Shown here one piece after another: positions 7,740-17,249 of a stretch of 64,000 bases of DNA. The DNA lies in assembly GCF_006065315.1 (NCBI RefSeq), contig NZ_CP040749.1, positions 3,742,001 through 3,806,000 on the forward strand. Direction: 5' to 3'. The position numbers and the translations under genes are program-made. The notes beneath the pieces are model-generated. The model was not told the origin of the DNA. It did no database searches and saw only the letters and a list, made by a program, of their open reading frames with translations. This DNA comes from Aureibaculum algae. Its GTDB lineage: Bacteria; Bacteroidota; Bacteroidia; Flavobacteriales; Flavobacteriaceae. Position 1 is the first letter of the stretch; each line of letters opens with the position of its first letter.

Positions 7740-9428
7740 ATGAGAAAAACAATTTTAGTTACCTTACTTTTCTTGGTCTTTTTCCAGGGATTTTCACAAG
7801 CCAATTACCCGAAAGATTACTTTATTAAACCATTAGAAGTGCCCCTAATTTTATCAGGTACTTTTGGTGAATTGCGTACCAATCATTTCCACGGAGGATT
7901 GGATATAAAAACACAACAACGTGAAGGATTAAATGTTGTGGCTGCGGCTGATGGTTATGTATCTCGGATAAATGTTGCACATTGGGGCTATGGTAAGGCT
8001 CTTTATGTTACACACCCAAACGGTTACACTACGGTTTATGGGCATTTAAAGAAATTTGCTCCTGAAATTGAGGCTTATGTTAAAGAACAACAATATAAAA
8101 AACAGAGATATACGTTAGAATTATTCCCTCAAGCCAATGCCTTAAAAGTGGAGAAAGGAAAACTAGTTGCATATAGTGGTAACTCAGGGAGTTCTGGTGG
8201 ACCACACTTACATTTTGAAATTAGAGATGGAAAATCAAATCCCATAAATCCAATGTTTTTTGGTATCGACATTCCCGATCATCAGAACCCCTTGATTAGA
8301 GCCGGAGTGGTTTATTCTTTTGGTGATTCTACAAATGTTGACGGAACGAATGCCGTTAAAGAATTAATTATCAAAAATAAGAATGGAAACTTAGTTGCCA
8401 ACCCGATAACTGCTTATGGAAAAATTGGTATTGGCATTAATGCTGTTGATAAATTAGATGGAGCCTTAAACAACAATGGTATTTTCAATTTACAAATGAC
8501 CGTTAATGGTAAAAAGGTTTATGAACATGAAGTAAATACTGTCAGTTTTGCGGAAACACGTTACATAAATACCTTAGTCGATTATGAACGATATTATAAA
8601 AAAAGGCAAAAAATTCAAAGGTGCTTTGTAGAACCTTCTAACAAACTAAGTATTTACAAATCATTAATTAACAATGGTTATTTAACCATTGAGGATGGAT
8701 TATCCTATAACGTTGAAATTACGGCTAAAGATTTTAAAGGTAACACAACAAAACTAATTATTCCTATCAAAGGAAAAAAGACAACTACCATTGTAAAAAC
8801 GAAATCTGAAACGACGCCTCATTTTTTCAGAGCGAATGAGTTTAACAAAATTAACAAAGAAAACATAAGTGTTGCTTTTCCTAAAAACAGTTTCTATGAG
8901 GACATTTATTTCGATTTTAATTATGATAAAAATATTGTAAAATTACACAATGGAGGTGTTCCACTACATCGTAATTTCACCTTAACATTTGATATATCTG
9001 ACTATCCCGCCAAGGATAAAAAGCAAGTAATTATTGCATCAATTAATAATAAAGGGAGACGGTCTTACGCCTCAACAAAAAGAAAAGACGACAAAGTTTA
9101 CACATTAAGTAGAAGCTTAGGAAATTACACATTAGCTATTGATTCTGTAGCTCCAAAAATTAGTCCCGTTAACTTTAAGGATAAACAATGGCTATCGAAA
9201 TACCGTTATTTAAAATTAAAAATTACTGATAATCTTTCTGGAATAAAATCATATAGAGGAGAGATTGATGGCAAGTGGGTATTGTTTGAATATGAGCCTA
9301 AAAAAAACGTATTGACTTACGATTTTAATGATGGTAAAATTGAAGGCGTAAAACACAAGTTAAAACTAACGGTTGTTGATAATGTAAACAATACTAATGT
9401 GTATATTGCATCGTTTAATACCAAGTAG
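7740..9428 (+). CDS. M23 family (LytM-type) metallopeptidase, exported
   Basis: A 562-residue protein with a signal peptide (MRKTILVTLLFLVFFQGFSQ) and an M23 endopeptidase domain at about residues 25-175. The zinc ligands are H51 and D55 (HGGLD) and H158 in GPHLHFE, with catalytic H102 (YGHL) and H156. M23 enzymes cut peptidoglycan cross-bridges; with all ligands present this one should be active. The remaining 390 residues are beta-rich and hold no motif I recognise; they may be Ig-like or envelope-binding domains. This long architecture is common in Flavobacteriia. It is followed by the TonB-dependent receptor on the same strand after an 86-base gap. Confidence 0.88.
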   Translation: MRKTILVTLLFLVFFQGFSQANYPKDYFIKPLEVPLILSGTFGELRTNHFHGGLDIKTQQREGLNVVAAADGYVSRINVAHWGYGKALYVTHPNGYTTVYGHLKKFAPEIEAYVKEQQYKKQRYTLELFPQANALKVEKGKLVAYSGNSGSSGGPHLHFEIRDGKSNPINPMFFGIDIPDHQNPLIRAGVVYSFGDSTNVDGTNAVKELIIKNKNGNLVANPITAYGKIGIGINAVDKLDGALNNNGIFNLQMTVNGKKVYEHEVNTVSFAETRYINTLVDYERYYKKRQKIQRCFVEPSNKLSIYKSLINNGYLTIEDGLSYNVEITAKDFKGNTTKLIIPIKGKKTTTIVKTKSETTPHFFRANEFNKINKENISVAFPKNSFYEDIYFDFNYDKNIVKLHNGGVPLHRNFTLTFDISDYPAKDKKQVIIASINNKGRRSYASTKRKDDKVYTLSRSLGNYTLAIDSVAPKISPVNFKDKQWLSKYRYLKLKITDNLSGIKSYRGEIDGKWVLFEYEPKKNVLTYDFNDGKIEGVKHKLKLTVVDNVNNTNVYIASFNTK

Positions 9429-9514
9429 GATAGCTACATGTCATCGTCGTAATTTATAAATTCGGCATAGTAAACCGATTGGAGTATTAAACCATATTTC
9501 ACTAAAGACAATCA

Positions 9515-11977
9515 TTGTTGAAAGCATCAATTTCTTTTTTAGTCGTATTTTTCTTTTTTACCAGTATTGCTTTTGCACAAACAGCAACTATAAAAGGTAC
9601 TGTGAAAAATGAAGAAGGCAAACCTATTGAAGATGTTTCTGTTATCTATAACCAAAAGGGAACTACTACCGATAGTAATGGAACGTATACACTTTCTCTT
9701 CCTGCAAACACAGAGGTTACCGTTATCTTTAGTCATATTGCATACACCACTCTCAATAAAAAAGTGAAAATTCCCAAAAACAGAAATTTGTTTTTTTCAC
9801 CTAAACTTAAAATTAAAATTGAAGAAATAGAGACGGTTGTTGTTAAGGATAAAAAAGATGATGCTCAAGGCATTGATAAAGTACCTATTGAAACGATAAA
9901 AAAATTACCGAGTGCTAATGCGGGAATAGAAGGTACTTTAAAAAATATTGGACTAGGTGTAAGTGGTAATAATGAATTGAGCACACAGTACAATGTAAGA
10001 GGTGGTAATTATGATGAGAATTTAGTTTATGTTAATGGTATTGAAGTATACAGACCCTTCTTAGTCCGTTCTGGTCAGCAAGAAGGTTTAAGTTTTGTAA
10101 ACCCTAATTTAACACAAAATGTCAAATTTTCTGCAGGTGGATTTCAAGCAAAATATGGCGATAAATTATCTTCCGTTTTAGATATTACCTATAAGAAACC
10201 TAAATCTTTTGGCATTGGATTAGAAGCAAGTCTTTTGGGAGGAAGTTTGACAGCAGAAGGAATCTCTAAAGACCAAAAACTCACTGCCATATTGGGAGCT
10301 AGATATAGAAATAATAGTCTTTTTGTAAATAAAAAAGATATTGAAACCAACTTTAAACCCAATTTCACAGATGTTCAGACCTACATTACATATCAATTTA
10401 ATAATAAGTTTAGTTTAGATTTTTTAGGTAATTTCTCTCTTAATAATTACAAATACACACCTGTTAGTAGAGAAACGAAATTTGGTACAATTAGTGATCC
10501 CAAAGCCCTTATTGTAAATTACAGAGGTAAAGAAACTGATCAATACTTAACGCTTTTTGGTGCTTTAAAAGGCACTTATTTAGTAAATGATAATCTTAAA
10601 TTAGAATTAACATCATCTGCTTATAATACGCAAGAAGAAGAACATTACGATATTTTAGCTTTTTATGGTATTGGCAATGTAAATGCCGATTTTGGTAGTG
10701 ATAGCTTTGGAGATGTAGAATTTTCGCAAGCCATTGGTTCGCAATTAGACCATGCTCGTAATGATTTAGATGCTTTAATAACAAACATTCAAGTAAAAGC
10801 AACGCTAAAAAAAGACAAACACCTTTTTGAATTTGGAGCGAAATACCAATTAGAAGACATAAAAGACCGTATTGTTGAATGGGAAGTGATTGACTCTGCT
10901 GGGTTCTCCTTAAGACCTCCTAACTTGCTGCCAAATAATGATGAACCTTATAATTCTTATACAGGACCAATTGTACCATTTACCAGCGTAAGAGCTACAA
11001 ACAATGTTCAAATCAACAGAATTTCAGGATTTGGACAATGGAGTAAATCAACATATATAAATGACACTCAACTGTGGTTTAACTTAGGTGTTAGAGCTCA
11101 AAACTGGAAAGTTAAAGCTGAAGGCATTGAAGAAAAAGGACATACAGTGATAAGTCCTCGAGCACAATTTGCAATAAAACCAGATTGGAAAAAAGACATG
11201 CTTTTCAGAGTTTCCGGTGGTTATTATTACCAACCTCCATTCTATAGAGAATTAAGAGATTCTTCTGGTATGGTGCACCCAGAAGTAAAAGCCCAAAGAT
11301 CTATTCATTTTGTATTGGGGAATGACTACAGTTTTAAGTTATGGAATAGACCTTTTAAATTGGTTACTGAAGCCTATTATAAATCTTTAACTGATGTAAA
11401 TCCTTTCACGGTTGACAACGTACAAATACGTTATAGAGCCGAAAATAATGCTAAAGCTTATGCTGTAGGATTTGATGCTCGAATCAATGGAGAATTTGTA
11501 GAAGGTACAGAATCTTACTTTAGTTTTGGGTATCTAAAAACGGAAGAAAATATCGATAACCAAGGTTATATTGCCAGACCTACTGATCAACGTTTAAAAT
11601 TTGCAGTGTTGTTTCAAGATTATGTACCAAATTATCCTAATTTAAAAATGTATTTGAATATGGTGTATAATACGGGTGTACCTGGTGGCTCTCCCTCATA
11701 TGCAGACCCTTATGTTTTTCAAAGCAGATTGAAAGATTATTTCAGATCAGACATTGGCATGTCTTATGTTTTTAAAGATGCAGAAAATACCACCAACATC
11801 AAATGGCTAGAAAATTTTAAAGAATTCTCTTTGGGTATTGAACTCTTTAATATGTTTGATGTTCAAAATTCTATTACCAATACTTGGGTAAGAGATATTT
11901 CTTCATCACGCTCTATCGGAATTCCTAATTACTTATCGGGAAGGGTACTCAACGTAAAGCTAAAAATCGGTTTGTAG
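9515..11977 (+). CDS. TonB-dependent receptor with carboxypeptidase-regulatory-like N-terminus
   Basis: An 820-residue outer-membrane receptor. It has a signal peptide (about 1-22, ending SIAFAQ), a CarboxypepD_reg-like domain (about 24-95, TIKGTVKNEEGKPIEDVSV), a plug domain (TQYNVRGGNYDENLVYVNGI) and a C-terminal 22-strand-type barrel ending in VLNVKLKIGL. The substrate is unknown. No SusD-like lipoprotein is adjacent, so it is not an obvious SusCD glycan importer. The start is TTG (9515 or 9518) because an in-frame stop at 9503-9505 leaves no ATG upstream. I see no promoter motif directly upstream. Confidence 0.9.
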   Translation: MLKASISFLVVFFFFTSIAFAQTATIKGTVKNEEGKPIEDVSVIYNQKGTTTDSNGTYTLSLPANTEVTVIFSHIAYTTLNKKVKIPKNRNLFFSPKLKIKIEEIETVVVKDKKDDAQGIDKVPIETIKKLPSANAGIEGTLKNIGLGVSGNNELSTQYNVRGGNYDENLVYVNGIEVYRPFLVRSGQQEGLSFVNPNLTQNVKFSAGGFQAKYGDKLSSVLDITYKKPKSFGIGLEASLLGGSLTAEGISKDQKLTAILGARYRNNSLFVNKKDIETNFKPNFTDVQTYITYQFNNKFSLDFLGNFSLNNYKYTPVSRETKFGTISDPKALIVNYRGKETDQYLTLFGALKGTYLVNDNLKLELTSSAYNTQEEEHYDILAFYGIGNVNADFGSDSFGDVEFSQAIGSQLDHARNDLDALITNIQVKATLKKDKHLFEFGAKYQLEDIKDRIVEWEVIDSAGFSLRPPNLLPNNDEPYNSYTGPIVPFTSVRATNNVQINRISGFGQWSKSTYINDTQLWFNLGVRAQNWKVKAEGIEEKGHTVISPRAQFAIKPDWKKDMLFRVSGGYYYQPPFYRELRDSSGMVHPEVKAQRSIHFVLGNDYSFKLWNRPFKLVTEAYYKSLTDVNPFTVDNVQIRYRAENNAKAYAVGFDARINGEFVEGTESYFSFGYLKTEENIDNQGYIARPTDQRLKFAVLFQDYVPNYPNLKMYLNMVYNTGVPGGSPSYADPYVFQSRLKDYFRSDIGMSYVFKDAENTTNIKWLENFKEFSLGIELFNMFDVQNSITNTWVRDISSSRSIGIPNYLSGRVLNVKLKIGL

Positions 11978-11995
11978 AAAAAGCCCATCCCTAGT

Positions 11996-12011
11996 CCTTC
12001 CCAAGGGAAGG
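11996..12011 (+). repeat. GC-rich palindrome
   Basis: CCTTCCC-AA-GGGAAGG is a perfect 7-bp inverted repeat with a two-base spacer, 18 bases after the receptor stop codon. It is strikingly GC-rich in this AT-rich sequence. It has no U run after it, so it does not look like a standard terminator. It resembles short REP-like palindromes seen between genes in many bacteria. I found no second copy in the window. Confidence 0.5.
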
Positions 12012-12060
12012 GAACTTGAAACGAGTAATTTTAAATCTATTTAATAACAAAATTATAATT

Positions 12061-12068
12061 TATATTTG
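12061..12068 (+). promoter_or_regulatory. Probable -7 box of the orphan gene at 12086
   Basis: TATATTTG matches TAnnTTTG, 17 bases before the ATG, and would give a leader of about 11 bases. No TTTG is seen at the -33 distance. Confidence 0.5.
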
Positions 12069-12085
12069 GGAAAACATATTAGGTA

Positions 12086-13063
12086 ATGAAGCAAGTAGGA
12101 TATAAAACACTGAGTGGTAGTTATTTATTAGGTAAAGTTAATCTTAAACGAGACCTACTTTATTTTGATGAAATTTATATAGATCAAAAGGATATTGATG
12201 AAGCAATAAGAATCCTAAATTCTCCTAGGAGAATTTACAATACGAAAATAATTACCGATCCTGCTTTAACAGATAACCCCCAAATAAGAAAAGAAATAGA
12301 TTTTAGACTGTCTAATTTAGAATTTTTAAACCAAAAAGGGCTTATAAAAATAATAAATTCAGATGATGTTTTACGTAAGTTAATCATAAGTGATAATTTT
12401 GATAAAAAAACGATCGAGAATATAAGTAATGCAATATTAATGCAAACATTTTCAACTTCGATGAGAGAAACTTTAATGGAGAAATTACCTGCAAATATTG
12501 ATACCGAAGGTTCTCTCAAAAATATAATTCTATCTGATATATTGTCTATTTTAAATATAGCTGCACCAACACCTATTTTAAAAAATTTTAATACTTCAAT
12601 AAATAATAACTTCACAAAAGATTATCCTTTGCTAGAATTTGTTTTGAATAAATTCCCCATTATAAATGACAATATAAGCTTCGAACAGCTTATCGATTAT
12701 AGAAACGACTCTAACTCACAAAGAAAATTTCTTGCATTAAGGAATTGGATGATTGATATCTCTAAAGGTCATTATACATTTAAAGAAATTGAAGAAAAAT
12801 ATCAATACCTCTACGCAGATTACGAGGCTCATTTAAAATGGCATAAAATAAGGACTAGAAAGGGAAACTTAAAAATTATCACCATTACAACAGCCGAAAT
12901 TGCGGGAGATTTGGTTTCTTTTAAATGGGGAAAAGTAGCGGAAACATTTTTTAATATAATCGATAATAATTCTAAACTACCCGAATTGGAGTTAAATGCA
13001 CCAGGTAAAGAAATAGGTTATGTTTATGACATTAATCAAAAATTTAAAAATAAAAACTCATAA
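12086..13063 (+). CDS. Hypothetical protein
   Basis: A 325-residue soluble protein with no signal peptide or membrane segment and no motif I can name. It is rich in Lys, Asn and Ile. The C-terminal half has charged helices (IDYRNDSNSQRKFLALRNWM and the following EIEEKYQYLYADYEAHLKWH), which recall uncharacterised proteins of accessory regions such as the DUF6236 group, but the likeness is weak. It stands alone between a TonB receptor and the sigma-factor operon, with its own promoter-like box and a GC-rich palindrome upstream, so it may be a strain-specific insertion. Confidence 0.7.
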   Translation: MKQVGYKTLSGSYLLGKVNLKRDLLYFDEIYIDQKDIDEAIRILNSPRRIYNTKIITDPALTDNPQIRKEIDFRLSNLEFLNQKGLIKIINSDDVLRKLIISDNFDKKTIENISNAILMQTFSTSMRETLMEKLPANIDTEGSLKNIILSDILSILNIAAPTPILKNFNTSINNNFTKDYPLLEFVLNKFPIINDNISFEQLIDYRNDSNSQRKFLALRNWMIDISKGHYTFKEIEEKYQYLYADYEAHLKWHKIRTRKGNLKIITITTAEIAGDLVSFKWGKVAETFFNIIDNNSKLPELELNAPGKEIGYVYDINQKFKNKNS

Positions 13064-13162
13064 ATATTTTATCTTTAGTGTACTTGTTTTTAAACCTTAA
13101 ATCTTAAAGTCTTATCTTAAACCTTTCACTATCTTTATAGTCTAAGAATAAAAAGTACTTTA

Positions 13163-13702
13163 TTGATAGTAGAACGTGATCTCATATCTGAATTAAAAAA
13201 TCCATTAACGCAAGAAAAAGCGTTTAGAGAATTGATGGCTTTATATAAAGAACGTTTGTATTGGCATATCCGTAAAATAGTAATTTCACATGATGATGCT
13301 GATGATGTTTTACAGAATACGTTTATTAAAGTTTATAGAAATATTGACAAATTTAATGCGGAGAGTAAAATTTACTCATGGATGTATAGAATTGCGACCA
13401 ATGAGTCCATTACATTTATCAATAAGAGAGCCAAAATGAGGCAAGTTGACGTCAATGAATTACAAGGTGAGATGATACAAAACTTAGAATCAGATGTTTA
13501 TTTTGATGGTGACGAAATACAATTAAAATTACAAAAAGCAGTTGCCACATTGCCGCAAAAACAACAATTGGTATTTAATATGAAGTATTTTGACAATATG
13601 AAATATCAAGATATTTCTGATATTTTAGAAACCTCTGTTGGTGCTTTAAAAGCCTCATACCATCACGCGGTAAAAAAGATTGAAAAATATATAACAAAAT
13701 AA
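13163..13702 (+). CDS. ECF-type RNA polymerase sigma factor
   Basis: A 179-residue sigma-70 family protein of the extracytoplasmic function class. Region 2 is seen in AFRELMALYKERLYWHIRKI followed by DADDVLQNTFIKVYRNI and YSWMYRIATNESI. Region 4 is LPQKQQLVFNMKYF followed by YQDISDILETSVGALKASYH, the helix-turn-helix that reads the -35 element. The start is TTG at 13163. It heads a tight run with the triple-repeat membrane protein and the Spy-like exported protein, which suggests that these control its activity in response to an envelope signal. A near-consensus box (TATCTTTA, 13130-13137) lies upstream. Confidence 0.92.
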   Translation: MIVERDLISELKNPLTQEKAFRELMALYKERLYWHIRKIVISHDDADDVLQNTFIKVYRNIDKFNAESKIYSWMYRIATNESITFINKRAKMRQVDVNELQGEMIQNLESDVYFDGDEIQLKLQKAVATLPQKQQLVFNMKYFDNMKYQDISDILETSVGALKASYHHAVKKIEKYITK

Positions 13703-13742
13703 GTATTAAACCATTACAAAAAATTACAGTCTAAAAGATAAG

Positions 13743-14333
13743 ATGCCAAAAAAGAAACTAGAACATATTAAAAAATCAGGATTTAAAACTCCACAAGCGT
13801 ATTTTGATACGGTTGAGGATGCTGTTTTTGCTAAAATGACTAGTGAAACATTTCCTATAAAAGAGGGGTTTGAAAGTCCTGACGGTTATTTTGACTCCAT
13901 TGAAGAAAATGTATTACAAAAACTACAATTGGATAATAAGAAAAAAGAATCAGGATACAAAATTCCTAAAAACTATCTAGATTCAATTGAAGACAATGTC
14001 TTAGAAAAGATTAAAAGTAAAAAAAGTAAGTCCAAAGTTATTGACTTCAAAACTATATTCTTAAAAAGGTTAATTCCTCTTGCGGCGGCAGCGTCATTAT
14101 TACTATTTATTTTTATAAATTATAACAACAGCACCTCAGATACCAGTTTAGATCAATTAGCGTCTGCCGATATAGAAGAATGGATAGACAATGACTTAAT
14201 TGCCTTTGACACTTACGAAATAACGGATGTATTTGAAGATATAGAATTGGAAAGCCAACCCATTTTCGAAGATGATGAAATTATAGAATTTTTAAATGGC
14301 ACGGATATTGAGAACTTAATACTAGAAAACTGA
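13743..14333 (+). CDS. Triple-repeat single-pass membrane protein, putative anti-sigma factor
   Basis: A 196-residue protein with three 20-residue repeats at residues 13-32, 42-61 and 71-90, spaced exactly 29 residues apart. The consensus is G[FY]xxPxxY[FL]D[ST][VI]E[DE]xV[FL]xK[ML]. A lysine-rich stretch (91-100) and one transmembrane segment (about 108-126, LKRLIPLAAAASLLLFIFIN) follow, then an acidic tail of some 70 residues. With the N-terminus in the cytoplasm, the repeats would face the sigma factor encoded 40 bases upstream. This order of genes and topology is what one expects of an anti-sigma factor, although there is no zinc-binding anti-sigma motif. The assignment is inferred from context. 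Confidence 0.8.
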   Translation: MPKKKLEHIKKSGFKTPQAYFDTVEDAVFAKMTSETFPIKEGFESPDGYFDSIEENVLQKLQLDNKKKESGYKIPKNYLDSIEDNVLEKIKSKKSKSKVIDFKTIFLKRLIPLAAAASLLLFIFINYNNSTSDTSLDQLASADIEEWIDNDLIAFDTYEITDVFEDIELESQPIFEDDEIIEFLNGTDIENLILEN

Positions 14334-14791
14334 TGAATTTAAAAAAAATCATATTTGGAATTTTGTTATTTACAGTTTTTACTGGAATAGCTCAACGTAA
14401 TGATAATGAAAAAATAAAGGCTTATAAAACGGCTTTTCTAACTGAAGCATTAGAATTAACTGTTGATGAAGCTGAAAAGTTTTGGCCAGTTTATAATGCG
14501 TATTCAAAAGAATATCAGAAGATTAAAATCACCAAAACGCGTCAAATATTTAAAAAAATTAGAATCGCGGGGGGAATTGACCAGTTATCTGAAAGCGAGG
14601 CTGACACTATTTTAGAAGAATTTGTGGAAATTGATAGTAATGTTGCTAAAGCCAAAGAAAAATTAAAAAAAGATTTAACGGGAGTTATATCTTCTAAGAA
14701 AATGATAAAATTATTAAGTGCAGAACAAAATTTTAATAAGGAATTATTAAAACGATTTAGAAATAGAGGTGGTAATATGAATAAAAACTAA
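14333..14791 (+). CDS. Exported Spy/CpxP-like protein of the sigma operon
   Basis: A 152-residue protein with a signal peptide (MNLKKIIFGILLFTVFTGIA, cleavage near Q21) followed by an all-helical, charged domain containing LTVDEAEKFWPVYNAYSKEY. This pattern is typical of small periplasmic proteins often annotated in Flavobacteria as sensors of ECF sigma factors, distantly like Spy or CpxP. Its start codon overlaps the previous stop (TGATG), so the two genes are translationally coupled. A role in sensing envelope stress for the sigma factor is inference. Confidence 0.8.
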   Translation: MNLKKIIFGILLFTVFTGIAQRNDNEKIKAYKTAFLTEALELTVDEAEKFWPVYNAYSKEYQKIKITKTRQIFKKIRIAGGIDQLSESEADTILEEFVEIDSNVAKAKEKLKKDLTGVISSKKMIKLLSAEQNFNKELLKRFRNRGGNMNKN

Positions 14792-14802
14792 TCCTCTTAG
14801 AA

Positions 14803-14833
14803 TTTGGCAAGACAATGTTATTTTCTAAATTTG
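14803..14833 (+). promoter_or_regulatory. Full consensus promoter for the gene at 14858
   Basis: TTTG (14803-14806) is followed after 19 bases by TAAATTTG (14826-14833), a full match to the Bacteroidota -33/-7 promoter. It starts 11 bases after the stop of the sigma operon. The gene at 14858 therefore has its own strong vegetative promoter. AAGGAAA about 10 bases before the ATG may aid ribosome binding. Confidence 0.75.
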
Positions 14834-14857
14834 CACCGGAAAAAAGGAAAGATAAAG

Positions 14858-15205
14858 ATGAAAAAATTAAGAATTATTGCCATTTTGGGTATTGCTATGT
14901 TATCATTCAGTAGTATGAACGCCCAATCTGATGCAGCTACTACTAATAAGGAAACAATAAACAGTTCAGACAAACAACCAGAAAAGATTGTCTATAAAAA
15001 CATTGATTATTATATTATTGATGGTGTTTGGTATGCAAAAATCAAGAAGAGGTTTGTATTAAGAACAGCTCCAAAAGGTGCTAAACTTAAAAACTTACCT
15101 AAAGGTGGTGAAAATGTAGTAATGGCAGGTGTAAAGTATTATAAATTAAATGGCGTTTTTTATAAAAAGTCAAAAGGTGGTGGTTACGAAGTTGCGAGAC
15201 CGTAA
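14858..15205 (+). CDS. Small exported basic protein, DUF6515-like
   Basis: A 115-residue protein with a signal peptide (MKKLRIIAILGIAMLSFSSMNAQ) and a basic beta-rich mature part. Two related units are visible, KNIDYYIIDGVWYAKIKKRF and the later GVKYYKLNGVFYKKSKGGGY, ending EVARP. This tyrosine-rich repeat resembles proteins annotated as DUF6515, of unknown function. The ATG at 14858 is preferred over the TTG at 14804 because the promoter lies between them. It is followed by a strong bidirectional hairpin. The promoter suggests high constitutive expression, apart from the preceding sigma operon. Confidence 0.8.
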   Translation: MKKLRIIAILGIAMLSFSSMNAQSDAATTNKETINSSDKQPEKIVYKNIDYYIIDGVWYAKIKKRFVLRTAPKGAKLKNLPKGGENVVMAGVKYYKLNGVFYKKSKGGGYEVARP

Positions 15206-15331
15206 GTAAATTGAGAATATTCATTCTTTAAGTAGTCTGAAAATCTTTAAAATTTATAAAAAAAACAAAAAAAAAATACGAAATAAATGTAACGTCAGAC
15301 TTTTTAGGCAGTATTTATAAATAGTTAAAAT

Positions 15332-15357
15332 AAAAGACGCGAAGTATCGCGTCTTTT
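15332..15357. terminator. Bidirectional terminator
   Basis: AAAAGACGCGA and TCGCGTCTTTT form an 11-bp stem with a 4-base loop, with U-rich sequence on both strands. It lies between the convergent gene ends at 15205 (+) and 15362 (-). Confidence 0.85.
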
Positions 15358-15361
15358 ATTT

Positions 15362-17023
<1,662 letters not shown>

Positions 17024-17249
17024 CTATTAGCGAAAAGAACTGTATATAATTTAAAATACTATACTATCCTCAGGTGACCGAAATGTAAAATTTTATTTTA
17101 GACATCAATTTAGAACGGCAGCATAAACACATTTTACACAAATCAATACGCGTCATTTGAATTATTCGACCACTTAATTTAACATCCTATTAACTAATTT
17201 TGGGTGTTTGAATGGCTATTTTTGTGTTGTTCAGAAAAACCTAACAAAT

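Noticed and set aside
9515..11977. TonB receptor as part of a SusCD polysaccharide-use locus
   Set aside because: No SusD-like lipoprotein or carbohydrate-active enzyme is adjacent.
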